64,000 nucleotides of DNA from Bugula neritina (GCA_964035545.1 OZ037767.1:9476207-9540206); one strand, 5' to 3'. Shown: positions 25,559 to 38,289, numbered from the stretch's first letter. Numbers and translations: made by a program. The notes: a model not told the origin generated them from the letters alone.

Positions 25559-27198
25559 CTACAGCTTATAGTCTTTTGATCTTGTATCCATGTAACCTTT
25601 AACCTTGGGCAATGACTCAAAGTTTTTTCTCCAGCTCTGTACTTTTGGCGACATTCTGCTCCAGATATCTGGAACTACTGAATCTTCAATGATCTCCATG
25701 GTCCCATACAGCCAGAAATCAGCTATTGATAGCTAAAAAAAGTAAACCGCTGTTATTGTAATGTTTATTGTAGCACTCACTGTGGCAGTTATTGCGGTTG
25801 TTCGAGTGTGACATACTGATGTATGGATATTATGAGCAACAAAAAACAGAATACTATTGAAATGGTAGCCTACATGCCCAGAGTTATACGAAATATATAC
25901 ACTGTTATTTTCAACAGTATTCTTATAGCTTGCTCTAGTGATTATCAATATGTTCAGAAAGGCATATGGAATAAGTCCAAGATTTATAATAGTCTACATA
26001 CAATTATTGTGGAACAGCTTGACCATTTTCGCACAGAGGTCTTTATTTCTCTGGGTATTTTAATTTATATGTTGCCTTAATGCTTTGACAGGATAAAAGT
26101 ATGACCAAACACACCACCTACCTTTTTTAGGAGCCACATATCTCCAGTGATATGGTCATCTAAATATTTGTTAAGTAAGACAAGGTCTTTTTCCACAAAC
26201 TCCTTTTCTTTTACTTTTCTTGTTTCTTCATCCATTTTCCCTGTGCCAAGTAAAAACCTGGATGGGAAGATGGTGGACCTGCAGTCTTCTATCATATACA
26301 CTAGAGCATTACACTCTACTTCTTCTTCTCCTCCTGTTAGACCTGCAACACAATACTTTGTCTGTTATATACAACACAATACTTTATCTGCTGTATCCCA
26401 GCCAATATGACCATTGGTGTTCACTCGGCTGGTTTATTTATGCTCCAGGCTTACCTGTCTCTGATCCTAGATAGTTTAGAATAGCCAAACTTGTGGTAAT
26501 TTCTTCATCCCCAACTTTTAGCACTGGAAGAAATCCCATTGGAGTACCTACAGTTTAAAAACATGCCAGTAAAATAGTTTACTATCATAAAATATGAAAA
26601 AAACACAAAACATTATCAAGTCTTCATTCAAGCAGTTGAGCCAACTTCATGCTTTTAAATCAACTTTGGTAAATGATAATATTTTTACTGCGTTATAATT
26701 GGTACAATAGCATACTATTCTATCTATAGGCCTACAATATGTCTATGCTCTATATAGTATAAGAAATGGTTTTAAATTTTAAAGTACATATATGTAAATG
26801 TTATTATTTAAAGAGAAGTATTTATTTGCCTTATGACTGTGCAAAATATATCGTTTTGCCAAATAATTATTATCTTTCTTGACTTGATCAGCTATATTAT
26901 ACTTGACTGAAATGTTACATGAGCACTTTCACACTGTTGAAATTTTCAGGAAATATATATATATTATATACAAACAGTGCTACAGTTAGCCACTATAAAA
27001 GTGTTTAGTAAAAAAATATATATACATCAAACAGATAATTAGATAGCGTTTCATTTATAATACAAACTTACTAGGTTTCAGAGCTGGCCACTCATCAAAG
27101 GTTACAAGTTCATTCTCATGGTCAACATCAGCATGAGCAAATATCATTCTGTACGGTTCACATCTTCCCCTTACTCCGTCAAAGTATGTTAGCTTCAT
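25559..27198 (-). CDS. Sigma-like glutathione S-transferase 1
   Basis: Cytosolic GST fold. Coding exons in transcript order (minus strand): 27198-27072, 26547-26455, 26342-26122, 25732-25559; 615 nt, 204 aa, a typical sigma-class length. The N-terminus MKLTYFDGVRGRCEPYRMIF gives the catalytic Tyr5 and the RGRxEP signature. MGFLPVLKV followed by ITTSLAILNYL is the glutathione-binding segment, with the usual Ser before AI. ALVYMIEDCRS and SIADFWLYGTM are C-terminal domain helices. It lies tail-to-tail with NVL and next to a paralogue with the same intron positions, so the pair arose by tandem duplication. A possible acceptor (CTTAG) 28 nt before the ATG leaves room for an upstream coding exon like that of the neighbour; I did not find one. 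Confidence 0.92.
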
Positions 27199-27453
27199 TT
27201 TCTCACCACACTTCCCTTCACTTTTCTAAGCATAGGTCATCAATTTTGAACCTCAGTTGAAAATTTTATAATATGTGGTTCATGTAATCCACTGTAAACT
27301 TATATACTTCAGCTCTCAACACAAAACTTAAATATTGTTACAGCATATTAATTCCTTAATCTCAATTTCAGTAAACTCAATATAGTTTGTCAACTTAATA
27401 TTCGAAGTTATTTGTCCAAAATTAGTTCTTCTATTCTGAATAAGCTAACAATA

Positions 27454-30400
27454 TTATACCAAGTATTGGGCTATTTGAGGAATACACTCAAAGTTTTTCC
27501 TCCAGCTTTGTACTTTTGGTCCCATTCTTGTCCAAGCATCTTCGTCGAGAGAGTCAGTAATAACTTTCATTGTTCCGTACAGCCAGAAATCAGCTGCTGT
27601 CAACTGAAACAATATTCTAGAGTAAGTCCACCCTCAGCTATGATGTACATGAATGTAAATATCTCATATTAGATAGTTGTTTTATAGCTAATGTACACCT
27701 TTCATACCTTAGAAGACAATAATACACATGGCATAGTAAACTAAGAGAATATAGAAACCAAATACTGTCAGAAGTTGACAAATCGAAAGCTAATAACTGA
27801 TATAGATGATCCTTATAATTTCTGCTTATAGAGTAAAATTCATCAACTAAAAATGACTTGCCATTTTGTAGCTTGTTTTCAATTAATTTCATGTCATAAC
27901 TTGCAAGTTTTAAAATGAAAGAAATAAGAATAAAAATTTGCGAAGCTTGAATTCGTATGTTTCTCATTAATTAAACATAGCTGAAAACCAAGCGGCTGAC
28001 TGCATGTGATGGCAGGTACCACATGTGAGCTGTAAATGATGGCAGGTGATAGCAGGTGACTGCATGTGATGGCAGGTACCGCATGTGAGCTGTGAACTAT
28101 TTCATGTGTCACATGTTTAACAACTGTGTGACAGATATTTGGTGGCTCTATAAACTTTATGCCAAGCGTTACCTCCCAAACATGTCAGTAGTGCTATTAA
28201 TTAGTGATAGTAACTTAATTATCACAATCTATAAACATTATTGCTTGTACTGTTATTCAGTTTTTATTCAATATTGTTGGCTTTGTTGTGCTGTCATAAC
28301 TACTATTACTAAGTGATACTAAATGTTGTCACTATACACACTTCAACAACTGTGTTTGCATTGTCTACTAATACATTGTTTTATTTACTTTGCTGTAAAA
28401 CACACTCAGCCAAAATTAAATCCATGAGGTGTTGATCATCAAATTTCACTAAATGTTTACTAATGTTGTCAAAGCAAGCAACCTTATCCTAATAATCTGC
28501 TAATTCGTCAGGTCAAATAGCAACAACTCAATTTTAAAAAAAACCATTCGTACTACTATGATATTTATTTGATCTCATAAATTAAATTTTATGTTTTGCA
28601 TTACGATATATGAAGTTTGACTTTTGCTGCTTTGTATTGAACATGAGCGAATATTGACATTTACAATATTTCAGTTGTAGCTGCCTTATCTAAACATTTA
28701 ATCTATTTATTTAAACTATTTTAAACTGTAATGCCATGCAGTGGATGCAGTGCAATAAAGCCGTAATTCATAAACTTTCTTCATTGTGCAATCTAACAGT
28801 GAAGTTTTACAAATAACATGTTTTTATGTCTGTGATATGTAATAAATAAATAAATAAATCAATCAATCAATCAGTCAAACACGAATTACACGAAATTTGC
28901 CTCACATATACATTTTATGTAACCTGACTTATTCTGTATCCTCAGACTTTATTCAATAAAGGCCAATGTTTATTCTGAAGCAAAAATACCTGCATGCATA
29001 GTGCATACTAATTAACTGCAACCATACTGCAAGCATATTTTACCTGTGTGCATCTTTTACTTGCAGACAGCTTCAGCAAATAACTATTACATATGCAGTT
29101 ACTGGTATATCTCATTGAATGATCGGCTCATACATACCTTAGACAGGAGCCACTTGGATCCCGTGATGTTAGACTCCAGATAAGTTGACAGGGTGGCTAG
29201 TGGCCCTTCAGCAAAGGCTTTACACTTTTCTTGCCTCGTTTCCTCATTCATCTTCTGTGTTTTAATATGAAGTCTGTTGAGAAAAAGGTCACCACTCCTA
29301 CAGTCTTCTATCATGTTAACCATGGCGTCACAGGCTGCTTGCTCCATACTATCTTTCCCTTTAAGGTCTGCATATACAGGTATACAATACTCATTCATTG
29401 CAGCAGCTGAAAAACTGTGAATTTTTATATCACCATATGGTTCATAGTTTTCATGAGAGTGCGAATCAGTTGCTTAGTAAAAACAGAAACATTTTACTCT
29501 CACAAATTATTTTATAAAATTTTTTTTGTATACCTACAATGATACACCATAACACTACTCTGGTAGCCTATTTTACCTATTTTACTGGTAGAAATAGACA
29601 GCATATATGTGAATAATACACTATGGCATTGCAGTAACCATTTACTCTTTGTCCTAGGCAAATCTCTTTTCTCATGCTTAGCCAACATAGTGATTTCTGT
29701 AAACTAGTAGGCTCTGAACTGTTGACAGAAGTGATAGACAAGGTAGCTGTGATAAAATGGCGAGATGAAAAGGGGTGCCAACACCTCGCCCCTCCTCACC
29801 TAACTTAACGAAAAGCTGTAGGGAGAATTCCTCTCACTGAATTTTACCATTTTCTATACTTAAATTACAGTATAGCTTAGTGAACCTTATGACTAATTTT
29901 TCAGTTGGCTTATTGAAAACTCAGTGGCAACGTGTAAAGCTGTTGAGTATTTACCTGCCACTCCAGCCAGGTAACTGAGAATAGACAGACTAGAGAGTAG
30001 TTCTTCAGATCCAACTGTCATTATAGGAAGTGTACCCATTTTGGTCTCTGCAAAAGTTGAAGTTAAAAAATTATGCTGCAGTTCTCTGAAATTGAAAGTC
30101 TAGAAAAGTTGTAGGTGTTTGCAGTGTTTTTTTGCACAGTATATTTGAAGTTTTGCATAATAATGCTGATGTTATATTCTAGTGCTACAGCTATGCATCA
30201 TTTAAATAAACTGCTTGAAAGCTAGTTCATTGCCCTTGTTACACTTGCTTTAGTGAAGATGGAATATCTACCAATTCTATGAAGTAGGTCTATTTCTTAG
30301 AATAGGTGTTACATAAGGATTAATTCATAACTCATAATTCATAAGCCATTACACCACATTTATAAAATAGCCCTAAAACTAATGGTTGTTGTTATTACTC

Positions 30401-31509
30401 TCAGACTACACGGTGGAAAATAATAAATGAGTCATACTTGGTTTCAGTGCTGGCCAGTCCTCCAATGGTATGATTTCATTCTTAAACTCAGTTTCCGAGT
30501 AAGCAAGTATCATAAGAAGAGGCTCACACCGACCCCCATCTCCAAAATGTGTGAATTTTATTTGACCACTAGGTTGAGCAGGCTGTAATCAATCAGCAAA
30601 AATAATCAGTTTTAGATTTTTTCTTCTTTTCCTATGCAAACACCAAACTCTCTTACTTTATTAGTGAATCTAAAGATTCCCAAAACAGCAAAATTCCCCA
30701 TTCGATCAACCTTTTAAGATTAACTCAATTGAAGTTTTTCTAAATTTCCAGGCTCAATCATCATACGTCAACTGACAGGCTGCTTAATGTAAATCTCTGT
30801 TTTAATAATTCAACTGCTTGATCTGTGAGTTTTGTTTCTTTTAGTAGTGATTTTGAGGGCTGAGTAAAAACAGTATTTTTCAGCAAAAAGTTGTGATTTG
30901 AAAATGAATGTTGATTTTTACACCCACCAGCTTCTATGATGAATTTTAATATGAAGCTTTTGGGGGTGTAAGCTATATTGCTCTACTCCACTTGTTTGCT
31001 TAATAACACGATTAAGATAGAGACGGCTGTATGGTTTAATCTACGAAATCTGAAGAGATTTAGCTGACAACTTTTATCTTATTCATCTTTTTATCTTAAT
31101 CAGCATTGTTCTTATTTCAACCTTAAAACCTTCTGATTTCAATTGCACATATTAGCAGTGCTACATCTTACTGTGGAAGTATTACTTGCATAGTAGGCCT
31201 ATGCATTTTCTATTTGAATTGCTTATCTGCAGAGAAATTTTAACATCCAAGTTTAATTGTTTAAGCAGCCTGAAAGCTAAAGGTAGTCTGTATTACAGCC
31301 TATGTGTTAAAAGAACGCAAACTTCATTGTATCTAGAGCCCATATACAGAAAAGATAGCCATTATTAGAAAAATGTATACAGTATTGTGAGAGCATGTTT
31401 CTACCTGAGTTGGAGTTGTCTGCTTAGATTGTGCCTGCTTAGTTGTAGGAGCTGGTGGCGAGGCCCCTGCAGTTGTTACTGGTGCAGATTTACTTTCATT
31501 ACACCCCAT
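27454..31509 (-). CDS. Sigma-like GST 2 with MGC N-terminus and Tyr-to-His change
   Basis: Coding exons in transcript order (minus strand): 31509-31405, 30582-30438, 30047-29955, 29406-29138, 27603-27454; 762 nt, 253 aa. Exons 2-5 match the four GST 1 exons in phase and content (WPALKP, SLSILSYLA, NMIEDCRS, ADFWLYGTM, KVQSWRKNFE). An extra first exon encodes a 35-aa Pro/Thr/Gln-rich tail that begins MGCNESKSAP. Gly2, Cys3 and Ser6 fit the N-myristoylation plus palmitoylation pattern of Src-type kinases. The catalytic Tyr is His47 here (KFTHFGDGGRCEP) and the first Arg of RGR is Gly. The C-terminus is shorter than in GST 1. Inferred: a membrane-anchored GST-fold protein with altered or no conjugating activity. 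Exon 1 rests on an open frame, a GT donor and matching phase. Confidence 0.88.
27997..28103. repeat. 60-bp tandem duplication in the GST 2 last intron
   Basis: Two copies of a 60-bp unit starting TGACTGCATGTGATGGCAGG, the second incomplete, with an internal GATGGCAGGT motif. They lie in the 1.5-kb intron between the last two GST 2 exons. Confidence 0.85.
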
Positions 31510-31780
31510 GCTGATATAGGAACAGAGCTGATGGAACCTGACTTATTCAGACGCTACCCAGTAATACAATGACATACAAGTGTCACCTCCGCTATATATT
31601 GCAATGGCTCAGTATAATCAGTTTTCCAAACTCACCTAATGTGTTTGTTTTTCATCTTATTTAAACACATATGACTGGGCATTTTTATTCTATCGGATTG
31701 CCTGAAGATTGATTTCGCAGTTATATCAATATAATACAGCCTATATCTTTTTGTACTAAAATATCAGGTATTCACAATCA

Positions 31781-32257
31781 TGCAGGGTTAGAGTAATTAT
31801 AATTGATTGCAATTAATTGCATTTTTCAAGTAACTGAATGTTATTTGTAAATAATGTATAAACTGTAATTGTAATTACACTTCTAATGTAATTGATTTTT
31901 ACAATTACTTTATAATTACATATCAGCTAATATACAAATTTTTAAATGAAACTTCATACTTCTCCTACCATGCCTACTGTTTAATAAAAAGTTCACATTA
32001 GTTCTTTGTAGTATTGTATCACCCATTTTTAAGAACAAAGGTGGTTGTCCACTGGTAAAATTGCCCCAGGTAGTTGGACACAAGAGCAAGATTGTATAAC
32101 TTCAATTTATCCCTCGTGAGATTAAAATTAATTGTAATTAATTACATTACCATGTAATTGTAATTAATTTCATTAATTTTTAACTGATATTATAAAATTG
32201 TAATAGGCAAACTTTCATGTAATTATGCATTCATATGCAATTGACCCCAACCCTGTC
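31781..32257. mobile_element. hAT-like MITE with 8-bp target duplication
   Basis: A 477-bp non-coding element with ends TGCAGGGTT and AACCCTGTC, flanked by a perfect 8-bp direct repeat CACAATCA (31773-31780 and 32258-32265). The interior is rich in TAATTGTAATTA motifs on both strands. The CAGGG ends and 8-bp duplication fit the hAT superfamily. It lies 270 bp upstream of the GST 2 start, so it may form part of that promoter. Confidence 0.85.
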
Positions 32258-32416
32258 CACAATCAACAAAGACAAAGTTTATGTAGAGTAACATACTTCT
32301 GTATTTATAGTAATAAAAATGTGCAATTTATGGAGCAAACCTTCTGGTAAGATTATTTTAGTTATTGTAGATGACAGGAGAACACAAAAATATTCATGTT
32401 TATTTAAGCTCACAGT

Positions 32417-32422
32417 TTTATT
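32417..32422 (-). terminator. Poly(A) signal of DNAJA
   Basis: TTTATT on the plus strand (AATAAA on the minus), about 400 nt after the DNAJA stop codon. It is one of few candidates in that stretch. Confidence 0.5.
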
Positions 32423-32818
32423 CAATTTCCACTAGACCTTTCTACCACTGCTCACAATCCCAAAAAGAGGCAAAACCATAGTTAGTCAAGTCAATAGTAG
32501 CCAAAATATCGCAAACAACAATGAAAAGTCTGTGGCATCATAAAAACAACTTTAAATTAAATACAGTGTCAATAGAGAATGTGAAAAAGACAAATGCATA
32601 AGATGGATAAAAATGCCCATCACAGATCTACAATGTGAAATGACAGCACAAATTCAGACAATGTCAATAAAAGCTAAGCTCTTTGTTATGTAATGGTGGC
32701 ATAATTTTGTTCAGTAATCATAACATATATTGTATTATAATGACCAAAGAGGAATGGTAAATTAACTAGGCTGGAGACAGAATACATATAAATGAGAATA
32801 GCCTAAGAGTTATATGTT

Positions 32819-35749
32819 TTACTGAGTTCCACACTGAACCCGTTGTCCATGACCTTGCATCTCATCATCACTGTCATACGCTTCACCATTCTGATGCTAC
32901 AGAAATATGACACATGTATTATACCTGTATTTATCAATATTCAAATAGGGAGCATAACTCCTGTGCATTCAAAATAATCAGTAAAGATTCACTTGATTGA
33001 ACATGGTTAAATGCAAGTTGAATGTTTGACTCACATACATTATAATATTACTATTTAAAGACAAGCACCACCGCTTACCCGGTTTCTAGCTGATTCAGGG
33101 TTGTACTCGTGGAGCTCAACTTCTTCCATCTGGGAGTTGTGTTCCGCAGAGTTCTTTGGTGGCAAAGCCTTTTCTAACAACTACAACAATTGCACAAGAT
33201 ATGACCGCCACATCAAACTTTGTATAACGACATGCAATAGGAGGTGTTCAGATATGAGTATTGTAACATAAAGTGAACATAATCTGGTTTATACCCAAGA
33301 GTTGCAGCATATATGAAAACACATACATGTCACACAAAGACGTGACATGATGAAGGTTGAGCACTGTCCCTACCTTGATCTTTTCGGGTGTAAAGAAGCT
33401 GCTCTCTGGAAACTCCACCTCAAACTGTATAATGAGTTGTCCCTTCAGGAAAGGATTTTTGTGGGTGGGCATCCCCTCACCACTGATGGACCGGACAGCG
33501 TTGTGCTTTATGACTTGCCCTGAAGAACACCAGTTACAGCTGCAGGCACAGTACACAGAAGCAAGAAACAGACTATCGTAGTAACTAGGCAGTTAGGTGT
33601 TGAATATTGCATATCCTATAAACATCAAAACAAAGTATTTGCTACGTAAATGTCCACAGTAGCCACACACCTGGCTCTTGTTTCAAGAACAGAGTTCGAT
33701 CATCAAGTGTTTTTATAGTCTTCTCGAAACCGCACAGAGCTTCAGTGAGGGAAATAGACATAGTCATAGCAAGGTCAGAGCCGTGGCGCTTGAACAAGCT
33801 GTGTGGTTTCTCCTCAAGTATGATGATGACATCACCCGGTTCCAGCCCGGGCTCCTGGTCCCCTTCGCCGGTGAACTTAATACGCTGGTCTTCCTTCATA
33901 CCTGTTTAATTGATCGATTTATTACATGACACAGACATGGAAACATGTTGCGAAATTTAGTGTAAATATTGGCCATAAGAAATAGACATAAACAAAAATG
34001 GAGAAAGAAAAGTAAAGTCAGAACTATATTGGATTATTTAAAATAAAAGATCATTTAAGTGTAGTTGACTTTACACTAGACTTATAGCATGCAACACGGG
34101 CTAGCTAAACCATAGCATCTAACTTTATTATTTTCAATATCTTGTTCATCATTTTGTTGTTTTGACTGCGGGAACACATCTGGTTGCCTAGCAACATATG
34201 ATGAATGTACAAACACTATAAAAGCACAGCATAGTGAAACAAAATGCCACAGATTGGAATTTGTTAAACACAACTTTTCTCTGCACAAGTTGCTGCGCAC
34301 CTTTGTCAATATGAACTTCTAGTATCTTCTTTTCTTGAATTGTCTTCTCTCCATTACAATCCGGACACATATATTTAGCATTAATTTTCTCTCCGCGGCC
34401 TTTGCAAATATTACAGTGTGTTTGGAACTGCTGCACCATCCCGGGACCAATTTGCTGCATCCTGACTTGTACGCCTCTACCATTACATGGAGTGCATTTC
34501 TCTACAGCACCTTCCTTTGTGGCACCCACACCTACAGAGTAACAGTAATAGATACAGAAAAACAGTAATGGGTACAGGGCACACAGTAATAGATACAGAG
34601 TAACAGTAATAGATACAGAGCACACAGTAATGGATACAGAGCACACAGTAATGGGTACAGAGCACACAGTAATGGGTACAGAGCACACAGTAATGGATAC
34701 AGAGCACACAGTAATGGGTACAGAGCACACAGTAATGGGTACAGAGCACACAGTAATGGATACAGAGCACACAGTAATGAACACAGAGCCCAAATTTTGC
34801 AGAAAAAGATTTCCTGTTCAATATTATAACCCATGAAAAATTGTGGATGGTGAAAAGGTGTGAACAGTTACCTTTACAGGTTGGGCATATTATACTTTTT
34901 TGTAAAGCTAACTTCTTCATAGTGCCATTGTATACATCTTCAAGAGAGACCTGCAAGTGTTGCAACATATAATTAGCAAGAAAATTTTTTGATACCAACG
35001 GCTTTTTATACTTAGATCTCAAAAACAATTATTTACGCATGATGTAAAGATTAAAGAGACATTAGTGAAAAAAGCGTAAGCTGATATGCCAACGTTAAAA
35101 CTAATACACTATGAGATGATACAAGGTGGGAGAAGATACAAGGTGGGAGATGATACAAGGTGGAAGATGATTGGTGAGCTAGTACAACTGGCACAGTTAC
35201 CTTGAGTGGATGAGCAACATCCTTTCCCCTCGGGGGTCCTCTTTGCCGACCTCCACCCCTGCCACCAAAGAACATATCAAACAGATTCGTGGGAGAACTG
35301 AATCCACCATCACTGCCCCCCTCTTTCAGTGCTTGCTCTCCACCTTCGTCGTACAAACTTCTCTTTTTAGGATCAGATAGAGTCTCATATGCTTGAGAGA
35401 TCAATTTGAACTAAAGGGAAAAAGAGAGCAGTGCTCAACATTATCTTCATAAAAAATGCTCCCAATAAAATTTATTAACATCACAATTATACTGCAATCC
35501 AAGGGCATACCGCTCTGTACACTGCATTGCAATAAAACGTAGTTTTTATATGCACCCAGGTGTGCTCATTATTTAGCACCTACTAAATTATCATAAATTT
35601 ATACATACTTTTTCAGCTTTTTCGACATCACCAGGATTTTTATCAGGATGATATTTCAAAGCCATTTTTCTGTAGGCTTTCTTCAAGTCTGAATCGCTTG
35701 CATTTGTTTGTACTCCAAGTACATCATAATATTCAGTTTCTTTAACCAT
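32819..35749 (-). CDS. DNAJA1: Type I Hsp40 co-chaperone, DNAJA1/DNAJA4-like
   Basis: Co-chaperone that stimulates Hsc70 ATPase and delivers substrates in the cytosol. Coding exons in transcript order (minus strand): 35749-35609, 35410-35201, 34950-34872, 34531-34301, 33901-33671, 33519-33374, 33180-33079, 32896-32819; 1218 nt, 405 aa, close to the roughly 397 aa of human DNAJA1/4. J domain with HPD at residues 34-36; Gly/Phe-poor, Gly-rich linker; four CxxCxGxG-type zinc motifs at Cys139/142, 156/159, 183/186 and 199/202; substrate domain with [11 protein letters not shown]; acidic tail ending VQCGTQ. The terminal CGTQ is a CaaX box, so farnesylation of Cys402 is expected from the family. 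The 5' UTR continues in a separate exon near 38.1 kb, giving a 2.3-kb first intron. The symbol is by family resemblance; A1 and A4 cannot be separated here. Confidence 0.95.
34533..34790 (-). repeat. 21-bp minisatellite at a DNAJA splice acceptor
   Basis: About 12 copies of a 21-bp unit, CAGTAATGGATACAGAGCAC plus A on the plus strand, with G/A and T/G variants. Read on the gene strand, each unit carries a pyrimidine-rich CTCTGTA block. The array ends at the acceptor CTCTGTAG of the exon 34531-34301, whose last bases match the unit. Confidence 0.93.
35111..35172. repeat. Short 17-bp tandem repeat in a DNAJA intron
   Basis: About three copies of GATACAAGGTGGGAGAT with small changes, 30-90 nt inside the intron that follows the exon 35410-35201. 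Confidence 0.75.
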
Positions 35750-37559
35750 TTTGACTTTCTAAAGACAACAACATGGTATCAGTGAGTTAGTGAATGAGCT
35801 GTCCACAGTTATTTGTTACCAGTACATCAAATTTAATGGTTTACAGGCAATATGTTAAAGGCCTGCTCATATTAGGACTTTCGCTACAAAAACGGAATAG
35901 TGATGAAAAACACATTGGGATGTCGACAGTAAGAACAAAATGATTTCATATTGAAAAGTTTGCACATTTAATGACAGCAGAAACACTTTATGCGACACTT
36001 GTTAAAATACATTTACAATGAGTTTTGTAAAAGGCTGTGTTTTTTAATATGTAACCTTTAAACTATTTCTATATGCAGGTTTTGAAAAATAACTTGTCTT
36101 GTCTTTTACAAAAACGCCCTAACATAAACTTAAATCTAATCATAAACTTTAAATCTAATACTAAAATAAATAGACAGATAATTATTGGCATGCGAAACAG
36201 TGTAAAGTGATTGGACGACTAAAATGAATTCTGTCTAACCTTCGTAACATATCTACTGTATTTTATAACTCAATATTATATCATTACACTTGCAGAAAAC
36301 CTACTACTGGGTTTTGTCCATAACGAAAATAATAATTGAGAACTTGTTTTAGGTGCACACTAAGTTGAACTTACAGTTTTGTTCCAACAGGAGTAAAGAC
36401 AAATAACTTGCCCAATTTAAAATTTAACAGTTACAGTTTACAAAATGAAAGTGTGAGTTCTAGTGATAGTAAAAACATCTAAGTTAATTTTAATGTATGT
36501 TTCAATCAGTGTACATCAGTCACTTTACTTTTCAGATTGAGTGTGCCATTCATCTCAAACTTAAAATTGAATCAATTATTAAATTTTAACTTATGAGATG
36601 TAGACTAAGACTTCGTTTTAGAGTTGAAGTATCATTATCCTACTCAATGTAGAGTGTAATGATTACTAACATTTATACATAACATAACTATAGTGAAACT
36701 AAATGTGAAATCACAATTTAATAGTCAGACTCGAACTGAGACCCACTTATTTTCAGTGTGAGGAGCACTATTATGCTATTATAAGTCAAACTCGATGTGT
36801 AACACCAACTAATACTATTATTATATTAGTATAATAAATTGTAGTTATTAGATTTAGTTGTTATATTTAAATTGAAACTTACCACCACCAACAGTAATTC
36901 TAAGAACTACGAAGTGAGAACTCTAAGCATTAGCATAATGATAATTGATAATCATAATCTTAATGTCATTAATAATAATAAATCAATTAAATTAAAATAA
37001 ATATTCACTAACTTACTTACTAACACCAAGAGTAAGTGAGTATATATACAAATTAAGAATTGGGAATCCTGAACATAATAATAATCAATAATCACCTTAT
37101 CCTTATCCTAATGCTCCTGATTACAATAAACTTTGACATTAAACCTAAAATTAAACTTAAAGCTAAAGTGATGAATGAGCATCAATATGAATTATGAATA
37201 TGAATTATGAATATGAATTATGAATATGGTATCATTATGAGACTTCGCATGATACTTCATTTTGATTTTCATTTTGTAACTAATTTAACAATTGTAATTG
37301 CTGCTACCCCAACAGGACAAAGCGGAAATAAGTGGGAAAAGTTTAATAATTGTAATTGATATTTTAATACTGATACTCATAAATAAAAATAAAAGGTGAA
37401 AGTAATATTTATATTATAATTATAATTATTCAATTGAATGAAATATAAAGATTCACTTTTATAAAATTAATTTTAAAATTACAATAAAAATGAAATAATA
37501 ATCACTCAACTTTATTTTTAATAAATTTAAAAGTAATTTACTAATTAAATAACTAAAAT

Positions 37560-37650
37560 ATCATTATGACAATCAAGCGACAATCTGAATCTGCATCAGT
37601 ATCAGTTATTAACTGATACTGAATCAGATTGTCGCTTAATTGATAATGAT
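37560..37650. repeat. Long imperfect hairpin in DNAJA intron 1
   Basis: AAGCGACAATCTGA and CAGTATCAGTT on the left are inverted on the right as AACTGATACTG and TCAGATTGTCGCTT, with outer ATCATTAT/ATAATGAT pairs and a loop of about 3 nt. Total arm length is about 44 nt with an 8-nt asymmetric bulge. It could be a foldback element or an RNA hairpin. Confidence 0.8.
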
Positions 37651-38076
37651 TCAGTATGACTAAGTGTAAGACTATCACTACGCCTTAATCTATGGTCTAA
37701 CACTAACAGTAAGTGTAACTCTATCACTATGAATATGATTATGTCATCATTATGATATTGATTATCATTATCATTATGATTATGTCTAACATTTACTTTA
37801 ACAATAACTTTATTTTTACATTCATTTTCAGTTTCACGCTGTGATGACAGTGATTGTTATACTCATTGTGATTGTCATTGTCATACTCATTCACATTCTG
37901 ATTCACATTGTGATTGTCATTGTCATCACTCATTGTCATCACTCATTGTGATTGTGGGATAGTCAGCTAGTGAGTTGGCTAAGCCTAATGCCAATAATGA
38001 AGAATCAAATTATGAATAGTTAAAGCTTAAACTAACAGCATGTTTGAAATATGTTGAGATGTATGAAGAAACTTAC

Positions 38077-38180
38077 AAGTTGAATAACAATGGCTACAGA
38101 ATCAAGTAGAACGAGTAAGAGGAAAACGTGAAGACTAACAGGAAAATGTCGAAACCTTTTGGCGAAGCTATTGGAGAACA
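38077..38180 (-). other. Predicted 5' UTR exon of DNAJA
   Basis: On the minus strand a strong donor ACTT|GTAAGT at 38077/38076 can pair with the acceptor TTTAG at 35759-35763, 10 nt upstream of the DNAJA start codon. A TATA box lies just upstream. The exon 5' end is estimated as about 30 nt from the TATA box. Confidence 0.55.
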
Positions 38181-38203
38181 ATCGAGAAAACCGTGAATGA
38201 CGC

Positions 38204-38211
38204 TATTTATA
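38204..38211 (-). promoter_or_regulatory. TATA box of DNAJA
   Basis: TATAAATA on the minus strand (GCTATAAATAGC context), about 25-30 nt before the predicted start. CCAAT motifs lie on the same strand, at about 38170 and, upstream, about 38269. I did not find a clean three-unit heat-shock element. Confidence 0.6.
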
Positions 38212-38289
38212 GCAATTCTTGTGCACAAGGAGTTGTCTGTACGCTGCAGCTGGTACGTTCGATTTGCTATTGGATTCTGAACGCGATTT

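Noticed and set aside
31387-31572. A plus-strand 61-codon frame
   Set aside because: It is antisense to GST 2 exon 1; the minus strand has the donor, phase and family match.
34188-35028. Long minus-strand frames of 181-201 codons
   Set aside because: They run from real DNAJA exons through the 21-bp array in the intron; only the exon parts are coding.
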